Assembly (NCBI RefSeq): GCF_000174755.1 | Contig: NZ_ACLQ01000018.1 | Span: forward strand, 1-64,000 | DNA: 64,000 nt | Direction of reading: 5' to 3' | Origin: Capnocytophaga gingivalis ATCC 33624 | GTDB taxonomy: Bacteria > Bacteroidota > Bacteroidia > Flavobacteriales > Flavobacteriaceae | Shown: positions 7,618-16,739 of the stretch, in pieces | Layout of the letters: every line of letters starts with the position of its first letter | How positions within the stretch are numbered: the first letter of the stretch is position 1 | The notes under the pieces: generated by a model | The model's input: the letters and a program-made list of their open reading frames with translations, nothing else | Told to the model about the DNA's origin: nothing | The model's database searches: none | Program-made: the position numbers and the translations under genes

Positions 7618-7625
7618 CAAAATTA
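7618..7625 (-). promoter_or_regulatory. -7 box of the TPP-riboswitch transcript
   Basis: TAATTTTG on the minus strand places the transcript start at the 5' edge of the aptamer. The -33 position reads ATT, not TTG. Its presence downstream of trmN6 means the receptor has its own promoter. Confidence 0.6.
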
Positions 7626-7665
7626 CGAATTATTTTTGAATACGAATTATATTTTAAGAATTTAT

Positions 7666-8379
7666 TTAGAATCGTAAATAAAAATTTTTGGTAAGTTCTT
7701 GATATTCTTGTGTATATTGATGGCGTTCTTTTTCGATAATAAGCTTTTCAGCAGTAGGCAAAGGGCTTTCCTGAGCACGTAATAAAAGTAGGCTTCGCTT
7801 TATAGGAGAGAGGGAATTCCCCTGAACATGAAGGATTTGAGTAGGGAAGAGGCCGTTTTCCATTGCTATTTGTAAAAAAGACTCCTCTTCTCTGTAGGGA
7901 ATAATCACAGAGAAAAAGCCCTGAGGGGCTAATAATAAAGGAATACAAGAGAGTAAATCGGAGAAAGGGAGATACTCATTGGAACGTGCCATAGCTCGTA
8001 CCCTGTCGGGTGAGAGCGTATTTTCGGAGAAAAAAGGCGGATTACTGATGATAAGATCATAGGCAGTAGCACTTGTCGAGGCGAAATCACGGATATCCAT
8101 TTCGAAGACTTCAACAGCCTGATGCCAAGGGGAGAGAGATACGTTCAGCCTACATTCCTTGGCCGATAGAGGGTGAAGCTCTACCGCATGGATATGGGAG
8201 AGAGGGAAGCGCTGTGCCATCATCAGGGAAAGTACTCCCGTTCCGGTTCCTATATCTAATATATAATTAGGATTGATAGCAGGTGTCCATGCTCCCAGTA
8301 ATACACTATCGGTGCCTACCTTCATAGGGCTATACTCCTGAGAGATAGAAAATTGTTTGAAGCGAAAAGGACTGCTCAT
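7666..8379 (-). CDS. trmN6: tRNA1(Val) A37 N6-methyltransferase TrmN6
   Basis: The 237-residue class I SAM methyltransferase has the SAM-binding motif LDIGTGTGVLSLMMAQ (about 41-56) and the amino-methylase motif NPPFF (about 111-115), followed by SENTLSPDRVRAMAR, which is characteristic of the YfiC/TrmN6 subfamily. The enzyme methylates N6 of A37 in tRNA1(Val). The start lies 2 nt after the smpB stop, so the two translation-related genes form an operon. RNA specificity is inferred from the family. Confidence 0.9.
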   Translation of the reverse strand: MSSPFRFKQFSISQEYSPMKVGTDSVLLGAWTPAINPNYILDIGTGTGVLSLMMAQRFPLSHIHAVELHPLSAKECRLNVSLSPWHQAVEVFEMDIRDFASTSATAYDLIISNPPFFSENTLSPDRVRAMARSNEYLPFSDLLSCIPLLLAPQGFFSVIIPYREEESFLQIAMENGLFPTQILHVQGNSLSPIKRSLLLLRAQESPLPTAEKLIIEKERHQYTQEYQELTKNFYLRF

Positions 8380-8381
8380 AA

Positions 8382-8840
8382 CTATTGGTAAGCCTTTTTG
8401 ATACGATCCAGCTGACGCTTGTTGTCCCTTTCCTTGATCGTCTCACGTTTGTCATGAAGTTTTTTACCCCTTACCAGAGCAATTTCCATTTTAGCGAACC
8501 CCTTTTCACTGAGAAATACCCTTAGAGGTACGATAGTAAGCCCCGAGTTTTTGACTTCTTTGTGTAACTTTTTGAGTTCCTGTTTTTTCAGTAGTAGCTT
8601 TCTTTCACTTTTAGGCTTGTGATTGTAGTAAGTACCCCAAGCATATTCCTCAATAGTCATATTGATCACGAAGAGTTCTCCCTTCTCATTGAACTCGCAG
8701 AAACTTTCAGCGATGGAGGCCTTTCCCAAGCGGATAGATTTGATCTCGGTACCCCTAAGGACGATACCCGCAATATATTTATCTAAGAGTTCATATTCGA
8801 AACGTGCACGTTTGTTCTGTATATTGACGTTATTTTGCAT
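8382..8840 (-). CDS. smpB: SsrA-binding protein SmpB
   Basis: The protein matches SmpB throughout: NKRARFEYELLDKYIAGIVLRGTEIKSIR at the start, the central SFCEFNEKGELFVINM, and a basic C-terminal tail (HDKRETIKERDNKRQLDRIKKAY). SmpB binds tmRNA and brings it to stalled ribosomes. I chose the internal ATG giving 152 residues (MQNNVNIQNKR); an upstream ATG at 8870 would add the hydrophobic MFSILLFTLT, which the family lacks. A -7 box (TATATTTG, 8889-8896 minus) is upstream. Confidence 0.95.
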   Translation of the reverse strand: MQNNVNIQNKRARFEYELLDKYIAGIVLRGTEIKSIRLGKASIAESFCEFNEKGELFVINMTIEEYAWGTYYNHKPKSERKLLLKKQELKKLHKEVKNSGLTIVPLRVFLSEKGFAKMEIALVRGKKLHDKRETIKERDNKRQLDRIKKAYQ

Positions 8841-8973
8841 AGTTAAAGTAAATAATAGAATAGAAAACAACCTTTAAAAATTCAGGCGCAAATATACGTT
8901 ATTTTTATCTAAAAATACTTTTATATGAATTAAAAGTTGTACTTTTGCACCATATTCACAGAGATATTAATTT

Positions 8974-9945
8974 ATGGCACGTGTACTTACTGGTATCCAA
9001 AGCACAGGAACTCCTCACTTAGGGAATTTGTTAGGCGCCATATTGCCCGCCTTAGAAATGGCAAAGGATACCCAAAATGACTCTTTCCTTTTTATAGCAG
9101 ATTTGCACTCCCTTACCCAGATCAAAGATGGCGCATTACTTAGGAGAAACACCTATGAAGTGGCAGCTACTTGGTTGGCTTTTGGATTGGATTATGAGCG
9201 AGTTACCTTTTACCGCCAGAGTGATGTAGCGCAAACTGCGGAATTGGCATGGTATTTGGAATGCTTTTTTCCCTATCAGCGACTTACCTTAGCACATTCT
9301 TTCAAGGATAAGGCCGATCGTTTGGAGGATGTCAATACAGGTCTTTTTACCTATCCCATGCTCATGGCCGCCGATATATTACTCTATGATGCTGAGATAG
9401 TTCCTGTGGGTAAGGATCAATTGCAACATTTGGAGTTTGCTCGCGATGTAGCTGGTCGCTTTAACTACCAGATGGGAGAGACCTTTGTACTCCCTAAGGA
9501 AAGTATTCGAGAAGATATTATGATTATTCCAGGAACTGATGGGGAAAAGATGAGCAAATCTCGAAGGAACTATATCAATATCTTTTTGTCAGATAAAGAA
9601 TTGAAAAAACAAATCATGTCTATACAAACGGATAGTACCCCCTTGGAAGCGCCTAAAGATCCAAACAATTGTAATGTTTTTGCCCTGTATAAGCTATTAG
9701 CCACAGAAGCACAGACCGCCCAGATGGCCGCCAATTACAGAGGAGGGAACTATGGATTTGGACATGCCAAAACTGCTCTATATGAGCTTATTTTAGAAAA
9801 ATTTGCTCAACCCAGAGAGAAGTTTGCCTACTATATGGATCACCTTTCTCAAGTGGATGAGATACTCAGAGAAGGTGCTGAAAAAGCCTCCCAAGTGGCA
9901 AAGCAAACCCTACAACGTGTAAGAGAAAAATTAGGATATTTGTAA
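8974..9945 (+). CDS. trpS: Tryptophan--tRNA ligase
   Basis: The 323-residue class I aminoacyl-tRNA synthetase carries TGTPHLGNLLGA, which contains the HIGH-type motif, and GEKMSKSRRN, the KMSKS loop (about residue 190). The PVGKDQLQHLEFARDVAGRFN stretch is typical of TrpRS. It charges tRNA-Trp. The length matches bacterial enzymes (about 325-340). A -7 box TACTTTTG lies about 25 nt upstream, diverging from smpB. The next gene follows after 12 nt. Confidence 0.96.
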   Translation: MARVLTGIQSTGTPHLGNLLGAILPALEMAKDTQNDSFLFIADLHSLTQIKDGALLRRNTYEVAATWLAFGLDYERVTFYRQSDVAQTAELAWYLECFFPYQRLTLAHSFKDKADRLEDVNTGLFTYPMLMAADILLYDAEIVPVGKDQLQHLEFARDVAGRFNYQMGETFVLPKESIREDIMIIPGTDGEKMSKSRRNYINIFLSDKELKKQIMSIQTDSTPLEAPKDPNNCNVFALYKLLATEAQTAQMAANYRGGNYGFGHAKTALYELILEKFAQPREKFAYYMDHLSQVDEILREGAEKASQVAKQTLQRVREKLGYL

Positions 9946-9957
9946 AAAACATAAAGA

Positions 9958-11877
9958 ATGAGAAAAATACTATTATTTTTGTGTGTACTTACAGGATTTA
10001 GCCTATGGGCACAACCTAAACAACACAATAGCTATACAGTAAAAGAGGGAGATACCCTTGAGAGTATAGCCAAGGTATTCCGTGTATCCCCCAGTGATAT
10101 AAAGTCCCTAAACCCTACTTTGGAAAAAGGCTTACAGAAAGGAATGCTGCTTATCATACCTGGAGATGAAATAAGCTACTTTAACAAAAAACAACCTACT
10201 GGTTTTGAGAAGTATACAGTAAAAGACAAAGAGACACTTTATGGACTGGCGCAGAGGTTCCATATTACACAAGATGACCTACGTCGCTACAATATGGTAT
10301 TGTACAAGAAAGAGTTGCGCAAAGGACAGGAAATTACGATTCCTCTTTACCGAGATGCCCCTAAAGAAATATCCAAAGGCAAGGAAGGACTTACCAAATA
10401 TATCGTAAAGCCAGGAGAAGGCTTATGGCGTATAGCTCAGAACTATGGAGTAACTCAAGAAACCCTAGAACGACTCAACCCCAACCTGCCCAATCCGCTA
10501 AAAGAAGGCATGGAAATATGGGTACCTGCAGGGAAATCAGGTGTTCCAGAAGTGACTACAGACAAGGCTTTGGTACTTTATCAAGTAGAGAAAGGGGAAG
10601 GGTTTATGAGCTTAGAACGCAAGTTTGGCCTTTCACAGAAAGAGCTGGAAAAGCTCAATCCGGAGCTCAAAGACGGAATCAAGTTAGAAGCCCAGATCTG
10701 GATACCTAAGAACAATTTCTTAGACTATGTAGCTACATTAGGAGGAGCCTCCCAAACAGATGTAGCCACAGGCAATGCCACTGATGCAAATCCTAAGATA
10801 AAATCCGGCATGAATCCCTCCAATATCAAGACAGTTTCCTTCGTATTGCCATTTAGAGTTAATGGAATACAGGCGGGGAATATAGCTGATATTAAGATCA
10901 AATTGCAGAAAGAAAAAATAACAGCCATAGCCTCAGATTTCTATTCAGGAGCTCTAATGGCCTTGGATTCTCTGCAGAAAATGGGATTCTCCCTTACGGT
11001 GAATGTGTATGATAGCAATGGGAATGCTCAAGGAGTGAAAGCCATATCCTCCAGTGAAGGTCTGAAGAACTCACAAGTGATTATAGGTCCCTTTTCTCCT
11101 TCAGCCTTCAATGCTCTATCGGAGACAATCACCTCCGACAATATTGCTATATTGGCACCTCTTTCCAACAGAAATATAGAACTCCGTCCCAATGTATTCC
11201 AGACAGTCCCTACAATAGAGGTACAACAGAATAGCATGATAAGCTTTATCAATCAGAAATATCCAGATGCCAATATTGTATTACTATCCGATGCCAAGAG
11301 TAAGGATATGAATGAAAAACTATTATCCTCTTTTTCTCAGGCTAAAAATGTAGATAATATACAAGGTATACAAAGAGCATTGAACAAAGAGGCGACAAAT
11401 ATAGTTTTTGTATCATCAGATGATGTGGTATTCCTCTCCGATGCGATACGTATACTATACAACATAGCTGGAATCAATGGGAAGAATAAGAACTATAATA
11501 TTATTATGGCTACTTTGGATAAGGGAGATGCTTATGACCACAATAGTATATCCAATAGCCAGCTATCAGCACTGAAATTCACCTATCCAGCAGCCAATAG
11601 ATATGCAGGTGAGAGCAATCCTTTTATAAAGAAATACCTCAAGACCTATAAAATATCGCCTAGCAAATATGCCTTTAGAGGATTTGATCTCACGATGGAT
11701 GCAGTATTGCGAACTAGTTTGGTAGGGAATTTTATCAAAGAAGCCAATATAGGAGAAACCTCCTATCAGGAGAACAAATTCCAATATGTAAAGAATGCAA
11801 CAAAGGGAGGAGGATATGAGAATAGAGCAGTTTACATATTGCGTTATGAGGATTTGCAAATAAGTGAAATTTATTAG
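9958..11877 (+). CDS. PBP1 and LysM domain cell-envelope protein
   Basis: The 639-residue exported protein begins with a signal peptide (MRKILLFLCVLTGFSLWAQ). Four LysM repeats follow (about 24-68, 86-130, 148-191, 208-250), each with a form of YTVKxGDTLxxIA and LNPxLxxGLxxGxxIxIP. They bind peptidoglycan. The C-terminal half (about 285-639) resembles a type 1 periplasmic binding fold (VIGPFSPSAFNALSETI...NIAILAPLSNRN). The combination is common in Bacteroidota and its ligand is unknown; a role in sensing or remodelling the wall is inference. It is 12 nt after trpS. Confidence 0.87.
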   Translation: MRKILLFLCVLTGFSLWAQPKQHNSYTVKEGDTLESIAKVFRVSPSDIKSLNPTLEKGLQKGMLLIIPGDEISYFNKKQPTGFEKYTVKDKETLYGLAQRFHITQDDLRRYNMVLYKKELRKGQEITIPLYRDAPKEISKGKEGLTKYIVKPGEGLWRIAQNYGVTQETLERLNPNLPNPLKEGMEIWVPAGKSGVPEVTTDKALVLYQVEKGEGFMSLERKFGLSQKELEKLNPELKDGIKLEAQIWIPKNNFLDYVATLGGASQTDVATGNATDANPKIKSGMNPSNIKTVSFVLPFRVNGIQAGNIADIKIKLQKEKITAIASDFYSGALMALDSLQKMGFSLTVNVYDSNGNAQGVKAISSSEGLKNSQVIIGPFSPSAFNALSETITSDNIAILAPLSNRNIELRPNVFQTVPTIEVQQNSMISFINQKYPDANIVLLSDAKSKDMNEKLLSSFSQAKNVDNIQGIQRALNKEATNIVFVSSDDVVFLSDAIRILYNIAGINGKNKNYNIIMATLDKGDAYDHNSISNSQLSALKFTYPAANRYAGESNPFIKKYLKTYKISPSKYAFRGFDLTMDAVLRTSLVGNFIKEANIGETSYQENKFQYVKNATKGGGYENRAVYILRYEDLQISEIY

Positions 11878-11935
11878 AAAACAGCCAAAGAAATTATAAA
11901 ATACCGAAAGAGGGGTAAAAAGTTAAAGAAAAGTT

Positions 11936-11965
11936 TTGTTGAAATGAAAAAAAGTTATACCTTTG
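11936..11965 (+). promoter_or_regulatory. ompA promoter
   Basis: TTG (11936-11938), 19 nt and TACCTTTG (11958-11965) form a full consensus promoter 45 nt before the ompA start, consistent with high expression. Confidence 0.75.
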
Positions 11966-12009
11966 CCCCTACGTTAATGAAATTTAATTAAGGATTAAAA
12001 ATCACATTT

Positions 12010-13191
12010 ATGAGAAAGCAAATTTTAGCTTTGACAGCACTTGTAGCCTTGGGAGCAAACGCTCAAGAATACAACAAATGGTCGATAGATGTAAATGGAG
12101 GGGTTAACAAACCTGTTCGCGAATTTACATCAGGATATGCGACAAAAACCCCAAACTTCTTTACAGTTAACGGAGGTGTTCGTTATATGTTCAATAACAA
12201 GTTTGGTTTGCGATTAGGAGGAGGATACGATAAGTTCGAAGAAGGTGATAATTCTCCTAAATTCAATTCCAACCTATGGAATGTAAACTTGCAAGCAGTG
12301 GCCAATGTAGGTCGTGTGCTTTCTTTCGAAGATTGGACTCGTGATCTTGGTCTATTGGTACACACAGGTGTAGGAATTGGCCAATTGAAAAGTGATAATT
12401 TTGACAAAGCAGACAACTTAGGGTTCGTTACCTTTGGTGTTACTCCACAAGTTCGTCTTAGCAATCGTGTAGCTTTATTGCTTGATGGGTCTGTATACTG
12501 GTATGCTAGACAAAACAAAACTTTCGATGGTCTTAGCAATACTACTCACGATGGTTTCAAAGGGTTAAACTTTACTGGAACTATTGGTCTTCAAGTAGCT
12601 TTGGGTCGTCACATGATCCACGCAGACTGGTATAGTGAAGGAAAAGAACTTGAAAGAAAACTACAAGCTGCTGAAGATCGTATAGCAAAAGCAGAAAGCG
12701 ATGTAGCAAACTTGGCTAAAAAATTGGATGAAAAAGAAGATAGAATGGTGGATACTAACGGAAACCGTATTCCAGACGAATTGGAAAACTATCTTAATGA
12801 AAAATATGGTTCCAATGCTCAAAACAAATATGCTACAGGAGATGCTGCTCGTGAGCTTATCGAAAAAGGATACATCAATGTATACTTCGATTTCAACTCC
12901 TCAAAACCTCAAAAATCATCTTTGTGGGCAGTGGACTTTGTTGCTAACTACTTGAAACAAAACTCTGGTGCAAGTGTGAACGCAGTAGGTTATGCTGATG
13001 AAAAAGGAAGCGAAAACTACAACCAAAAACTATCTGCTAAACGTGCTGAAGTTATCAAACAATTGTTAGTAGACAGAGGTATCAATGCTTCACAGCTTTC
13101 TTTCGAAGGAAAAGGAGAAGATAAGACAGTTAATGCTAATTCTTCTAACGCTCGTCAGTTAGCACGTCGTGTAACATTCGAATTGAAATAA
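12010..13191 (+). CDS. OmpA family outer-membrane protein
   Basis: The 393-residue protein has a signal peptide (ending GANAQ), an N-terminal eight-stranded-barrel-like region (about 20-205), a coiled-coil/linker (about 215-245) with a calcium-binding-like DTNGNRIPDELE motif, and a C-terminal OmpA domain (about 285-393: VYFDFNSSKPQ, then NYNQKLSAKRAEVIKQLL). That last domain binds peptidoglycan and anchors the outer membrane to the wall. A consensus promoter precedes it and a strong terminator follows, so it is a single-gene unit and probably abundant. Confidence 0.95.
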   Translation: MRKQILALTALVALGANAQEYNKWSIDVNGGVNKPVREFTSGYATKTPNFFTVNGGVRYMFNNKFGLRLGGGYDKFEEGDNSPKFNSNLWNVNLQAVANVGRVLSFEDWTRDLGLLVHTGVGIGQLKSDNFDKADNLGFVTFGVTPQVRLSNRVALLLDGSVYWYARQNKTFDGLSNTTHDGFKGLNFTGTIGLQVALGRHMIHADWYSEGKELERKLQAAEDRIAKAESDVANLAKKLDEKEDRMVDTNGNRIPDELENYLNEKYGSNAQNKYATGDAARELIEKGYINVYFDFNSSKPQKSSLWAVDFVANYLKQNSGASVNAVGYADEKGSENYNQKLSAKRAEVIKQLLVDRGINASQLSFEGKGEDKTVNANSSNARQLARRVTFELK

Positions 13192-13210
13192 TTGAAAATA
13201 TTAGTATTTT

Positions 13211-13243
13211 GAAAACCGCCCTCACATGAGGGTGGTTTTTTTA
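13211..13243 (+). terminator. ompA terminator
   Basis: A GC-rich stem (AAACC-CCCTCA with TGAGGG-TGGTTT) closes a very short loop and ends in seven T. Confidence 0.9.
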
Positions 13244-13253
13244 TAAAAAAACT

Positions 13254-13283
13254 TTTCATATTTGAAGAAAAGTAGTATATTTG
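13254..13283 (+). promoter_or_regulatory. Arginine decarboxylase promoter
   Basis: TATATTTG at 13276-13283 with TTT at the -33 position (13254-13256). The predicted transcript has a leader of about 270 nt before the decarboxylase. Confidence 0.6.
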
Positions 13284-13341
13284 CGCTCTCTATAGGAGAT
13301 ATATTATTTAGGTAAATAATAATCTAATTGCTTGATAATCA

Positions 13342-13494
13342 ATGAAGAAACTTATTGAGCCTCCCTCAATTTCTTTTTCCATAAGAAAGACTCTGCAGCT
13401 GCTTAGGTGTAGAGCTTCTGTTCTTTTTCCTATTTTAATAACAAAGGAGCCACTACAGAGAATAGATAAGAGGACTTTTTCCCTAAGAATTTGA
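13342..13494 (+). CDS. Possible leader peptide upstream of arginine decarboxylase
   Basis: A 50-codon ATG-initiated ORF lies in the 270-nt leader and ends 64 nt before the decarboxylase start. Its product begins MKKLIEPPSISFSIRKTLQL and includes LLRCRASVLF; six of 50 residues are arginine. It is not a recognised family. Placement and arginine content would fit a leader peptide that senses arginine or polyamine, conceptually like the E. coli speFL leader, but the ORF could be chance or the DNA could act as structured RNA: a 7-bp hairpin, CTCTGCA with TGTAGAG, lies inside it. Expression is unproven. Confidence 0.35.
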   Translation: MKKLIEPPSISFSIRKTLQLLRCRASVLFPILITKEPLQRIDKRTFSLRI

Positions 13495-13558
13495 ATTTTA
13501 TTTTCTATTTATTCAGTACCCATTAATTTTCAACAATTAAAATAAATACGTAAATAAA

Positions 13559-14950
13559 ATGAAAAATAAATATATAGATCTGATAGATCAAACCTACTAT
13601 TTCCCCCAAGATGAATTTACTTTGGAGGGGGACGAACTTCGCTTTCATGATATAGACCTAATGGAACTTGTGCGTGAATATGGGGCACCACTGAAGTTCA
13701 TGTATCTGCCTAAAATATCAGAGAATATCCAAAGAGCTAAAAAATGGTTTGAAAAAGCCATTAAGAAGCATAAGTATAAGGGTGCTTATAACTATTGTTA
13801 TTGTACCAAGAGTTCTCATTTTAAGCATGTGATGGTTGAGGCTCTCAAGAATGATATCCAGATGGAGACCTCATCGGCGTTTGATATTAATATCATTAAT
13901 AACCTCATTAGTGAAGGGCTTATCACCAAGGAAAATTATATCCTATGCAATGGCTTCAAGCGTGATGCTTATATAGATGGTATCGCTGATCTTATCAATC
14001 GAGGATATGATAAGTGTATGCCTATCATAGACAACTATGAAGAGATTAATCTCTTTGATGAAAAAATAAAGGAAAATTACAATATAGGAATCCGTATAGC
14101 CTCCGAAGAGGATCCTCGTTCGGAGTTCTATACCAGTAGGTTAGGGATAGGCTATAAGAATATTGTGCCTTTTTATAACAAAGAGATAAAAGATAATAAG
14201 AAGGTAACCCTCAAGATGTTACACTTCTTTATCAATACAGGGATTAAGGACAATGCTTACTACTGGAATGAGCTACTCAAGTGTTTGAAAGTGTATATAC
14301 AGCTTAAGAAGGTAGCCCCAGAGTTGGATAGCTTGAATATAGGAGGAGGATTTCCGATAAAGACCTCTTTGGCTTTCGAATATGACTATGCCTATATGGT
14401 AGATGAGATCATTCGACAGATAAAGATAGCTTGTGACCAAGAGAAAGTGCCTGTACCAAATATCTTTACTGAGTTTGGTAGCTTTACAGTAGGAGAGGCA
14501 GGAGGTGCCATTTATGAAATCATGTACCAGAAACAACAGAATGACCGTGAGAAATGGAATATGATCAATTCCTCCTTTATTACCACCCTTCCCGATACTT
14601 GGGCGATTAACAAGCGCTTTGTGTTGCTCCCTATCAACCGATGGAATGATGAGTATGAGCGTGTGCTCTTAGGAGGACTCACTTGTGATGGCGATGATTA
14701 CTATAATAGTGAGCAGAATATGAACGCTATTTACCTACCTAAGTATAACAAAAACAAGCCTTTGTATATAGGATTTTTCAATACAGGAGCTTACCAAGAC
14801 TCTATAGGAGGGGTAGGAGGATTGCAGCACTGCTTGATCCCTCAGCCTAAAATAGTTCTTATAGATAGGAACAAGGATGGAGCGCTCACTACACGCCTAT
14901 TTATGGAACAACAGAAGGCGGAAGAAATGCTCAAAATACTTGGATATTAG
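13559..14950 (+). CDS. Arginine decarboxylase (short, PLP alanine-racemase fold)
   Basis: The 463-residue protein belongs to the fold-III PLP decarboxylases (Orn/DAP/Arg decarboxylase 2). The PLP lysine lies in YNYCYCTKSSHFKHV, the phosphate-binding glycine loop is LNIGGGFPIK (about residue 260), and the catalytic C-terminal stretch is GLTCDGDDYY (about 385). It is shorter than E. coli SpeA (about 660) and matches the Bacteroidota form annotated as arginine decarboxylase, which makes agmatine for polyamines. Specificity for arginine over ornithine is inferred from that family. It is transcribed alone, between a long leader and a shared terminator at 14977-15014. Confidence 0.82.
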   Translation: MKNKYIDLIDQTYYFPQDEFTLEGDELRFHDIDLMELVREYGAPLKFMYLPKISENIQRAKKWFEKAIKKHKYKGAYNYCYCTKSSHFKHVMVEALKNDIQMETSSAFDINIINNLISEGLITKENYILCNGFKRDAYIDGIADLINRGYDKCMPIIDNYEEINLFDEKIKENYNIGIRIASEEDPRSEFYTSRLGIGYKNIVPFYNKEIKDNKKVTLKMLHFFINTGIKDNAYYWNELLKCLKVYIQLKKVAPELDSLNIGGGFPIKTSLAFEYDYAYMVDEIIRQIKIACDQEKVPVPNIFTEFGSFTVGEAGGAIYEIMYQKQQNDREKWNMINSSFITTLPDTWAINKRFVLLPINRWNDEYERVLLGGLTCDGDDYYNSEQNMNAIYLPKYNKNKPLYIGFFNTGAYQDSIGGVGGLQHCLIPQPKIVLIDRNKDGALTTRLFMEQQKAEEMLKILGY

Positions 14951-14976
14951 TGAAAAATAAGAAAAGGTAATTATAT

Positions 14977-15014
14977 GAAAAAAGTGAGTTAGACTTTGTC
15001 TAACTCACTCTTTG
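14977..15014. terminator. Bidirectional terminator between speA-like gene and patB
   Basis: A perfect 12-bp stem (AGTGAGTTAGAC at 14983-14994 with GTCTAACTCACT at 14998-15009) has a TTT loop. A-rich flank on the left serves the minus-strand gene and a T-rich flank on the right serves the plus-strand gene. Confidence 0.88.
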
Positions 15015-15033
15015 TATCTGAGAAGTGCTAATT

Positions 15034-16200
15034 CTATTTAGAAAAAGCCTCTTTGAGTTGGTCAAGTGCTTTTTTGATTACCGAGCGTGGAGAAGCTAAG
15101 TTGATACGCATAAAGCCTGTACCTTCTTTGCCAAAGACACTACCATCGACCAAGGCTAAGTGAGCTTGATTGGTACAGAAGGCAACCAATTCTTTTTGGG
15201 AAAGGCCTAATGCTCTGAAATCCAAAAATACCAAGTAAGAAGCCTGAGGAACAAGGTATTTTACCTTAGGCAAGTGTTCATCAATATACTGGATTAGAAA
15301 ATCAATATTCCCTTGCACATAAGTCAGTAGTTGGCTGAGCCATTCTTCTCCTTCTCGGTAGGCAGCGACCGTTGTCTGGAAAGCAAAGATATTTCCATCG
15401 GTGAGCATATAGCCTACGGTTTTGTCCAAGAATTTTTGCCTAATCTCTGGATTGGGGATAATGGCATAAGCACTGGCAAGCCCTGCCATGTTAAAGGTCT
15501 TGCTGGCAGAAGAAAAAGTAACACAGTTGGCTGCTACTTCCTGCGAGAGGCTTGCTAAGGAAACATGCTGATAGGAAGGAAGTGTCAAGTCAGCATGAAT
15601 CTCGTCAGAGATCATCAGTACCTTGTACTTGAGACAGATAGCAGCCAAGCGTTCCAATTCGGCTTTTGTCCACACACGCCCCCCAGGGTTATGAGGATTG
15701 CAGAGGATAAAGAGCTTGCAAGTTTTAGCTTTTTCTTCAAAGTCTTCAAAATCGATATGATACTGTCCCTCTTGGAGTAGTAGAGGATTGGTGACTACTT
15801 TTCGTCCTGTATTGCGGATAGCTGCGGCAAAAGGATAATATACAGGTGGTTGTATAAGTACATTGTCGCCTACATGAGTGAAAGCCTCAATAGCCATGAC
15901 CAAGGCAGGTACCACTCCTGGGATGAAACAAATCATCTCCTTATCGATGGAGAGTTGATGGCGTTTTTTTTGCCAATCAATTATAGATTGATACCAAGCT
16001 AAGGGTTTTTCAGTATAGCCAAAGATTTCGCATTCTATACGTTTTTTTACCGCTTCTACGATGAAGGGAGGTGTTTTGAAATCCATGTCGGCTACCCACA
16101 TAGGGATCAAGTCTTCGCGTCCCCAGCGAGGGAGAAGAGCTTCCAATTTTAGAGAATCGGTACCTCTTCGGTCGATAATTTCGTCAAAATTATATATCAT
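15034..16200 (-). CDS. patB: MalY/PatB family aminotransferase (cystathionine beta-lyase)
   Basis: The 388-residue protein is a fold-I PLP enzyme of the MalY/PatB subgroup. It has the N-terminal RRGTDSLKLEALLPRWGREDLIPMWVADMDF, the aspartate motif SDEIHADL (about residue 200), and the PLP lysine in FSSASKTFNMAGL (about 234). Members act as C-S beta-lyases on cystathionine or cysteine conjugates, releasing homocysteine or thiols and pyruvate. The precise substrate is not determinable. The gene is followed by a terminator on its side and preceded 42 nt upstream by dciA, possibly in one transcript. Confidence 0.9.
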   Translation of the reverse strand: MIYNFDEIIDRRGTDSLKLEALLPRWGREDLIPMWVADMDFKTPPFIVEAVKKRIECEIFGYTEKPLAWYQSIIDWQKKRHQLSIDKEMICFIPGVVPALVMAIEAFTHVGDNVLIQPPVYYPFAAAIRNTGRKVVTNPLLLQEGQYHIDFEDFEEKAKTCKLFILCNPHNPGGRVWTKAELERLAAICLKYKVLMISDEIHADLTLPSYQHVSLASLSQEVAANCVTFSSASKTFNMAGLASAYAIIPNPEIRQKFLDKTVGYMLTDGNIFAFQTTVAAYREGEEWLSQLLTYVQGNIDFLIQYIDEHLPKVKYLVPQASYLVFLDFRALGLSQKELVAFCTNQAHLALVDGSVFGKEGTGFMRINLASPRSVIKKALDQLKEAFSK

Positions 16201-16242
16201 AGTTAAATAATTTAGTTACAATGATAAAAGAAAAACAGGAGT

Positions 16243-16536
16243 CTATGAGATGACAATCTCCTTTACCACTTCCTTTTTCAGGAAATCATTGATGAGTTGG
16301 ACTAATTCACTTCTGCGGAGGTTTAAGTCCTCTCTCAGGGAGGCATTGTTTAGCGAAATGAACAATTTGTCTCCTTGCAGACGTACATTTTCGGTATATT
16401 TCACCACTCCCATACCTGCAATTTCTACCCAAGCCTCCTTTACACGTACCTTGTCAAGGCCATAGTTAAGGTTGTATTGGCTAAAGAGAGCAGGGATAAT
16501 CTCCTTCAGGGAGCTTTCATTGTAAAAGTTGGCCAT
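16243..16536 (-). CDS. dciA: DUF721/DciA family protein
   Basis: This 97-residue protein matches the DUF721 family: SLKEIIPALFSQYNLNYGLDKVRVKEAWVEIAGMGVVKYTENVRLQGDKLFISLNNASLREDL is the core domain. DUF721 includes DciA, which loads or recruits the replicative helicase DnaB in bacteria without DnaC/DnaI. It is a single small domain with no membrane segment. It lies upstream of patB on the same strand. The role in replication is inferred from the family. Confidence 0.88.
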   Translation of the reverse strand: MANFYNESSLKEIIPALFSQYNLNYGLDKVRVKEAWVEIAGMGVVKYTENVRLQGDKLFISLNNASLREDLNLRRSELVQLINDFLKKEVVKEIVIS

Positions 16537-16681
16537 ATCTTCATAAAAAACAGTACAAAGGTAGTGATATTTTTTTGAAAAAACATAAGAAAAAGAAGAA
16601 AATATATTAACCCATAACTAAGAGATTTTTTAGCAAAAAACCATATAAAAAGGGAGTGTAGAAAAAAATTGCGAAAATAAT

Positions 16682-16712
16682 TTGGTTACTACTAAAAAAA
16701 ATCTTATTTTTG
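16682..16712 (+). promoter_or_regulatory. thrS operon promoter
   Basis: TTG (16682-16684), 20 nt and TATTTTTG (16705-16712). Transcription would begin near 16718, after an in-frame upstream ATG at 16710, so translation must start at the ATG at 16740. Confidence 0.7.
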
Positions 16713-16739
16713 CCGAGTTTTTTAACAACTATTACACCC

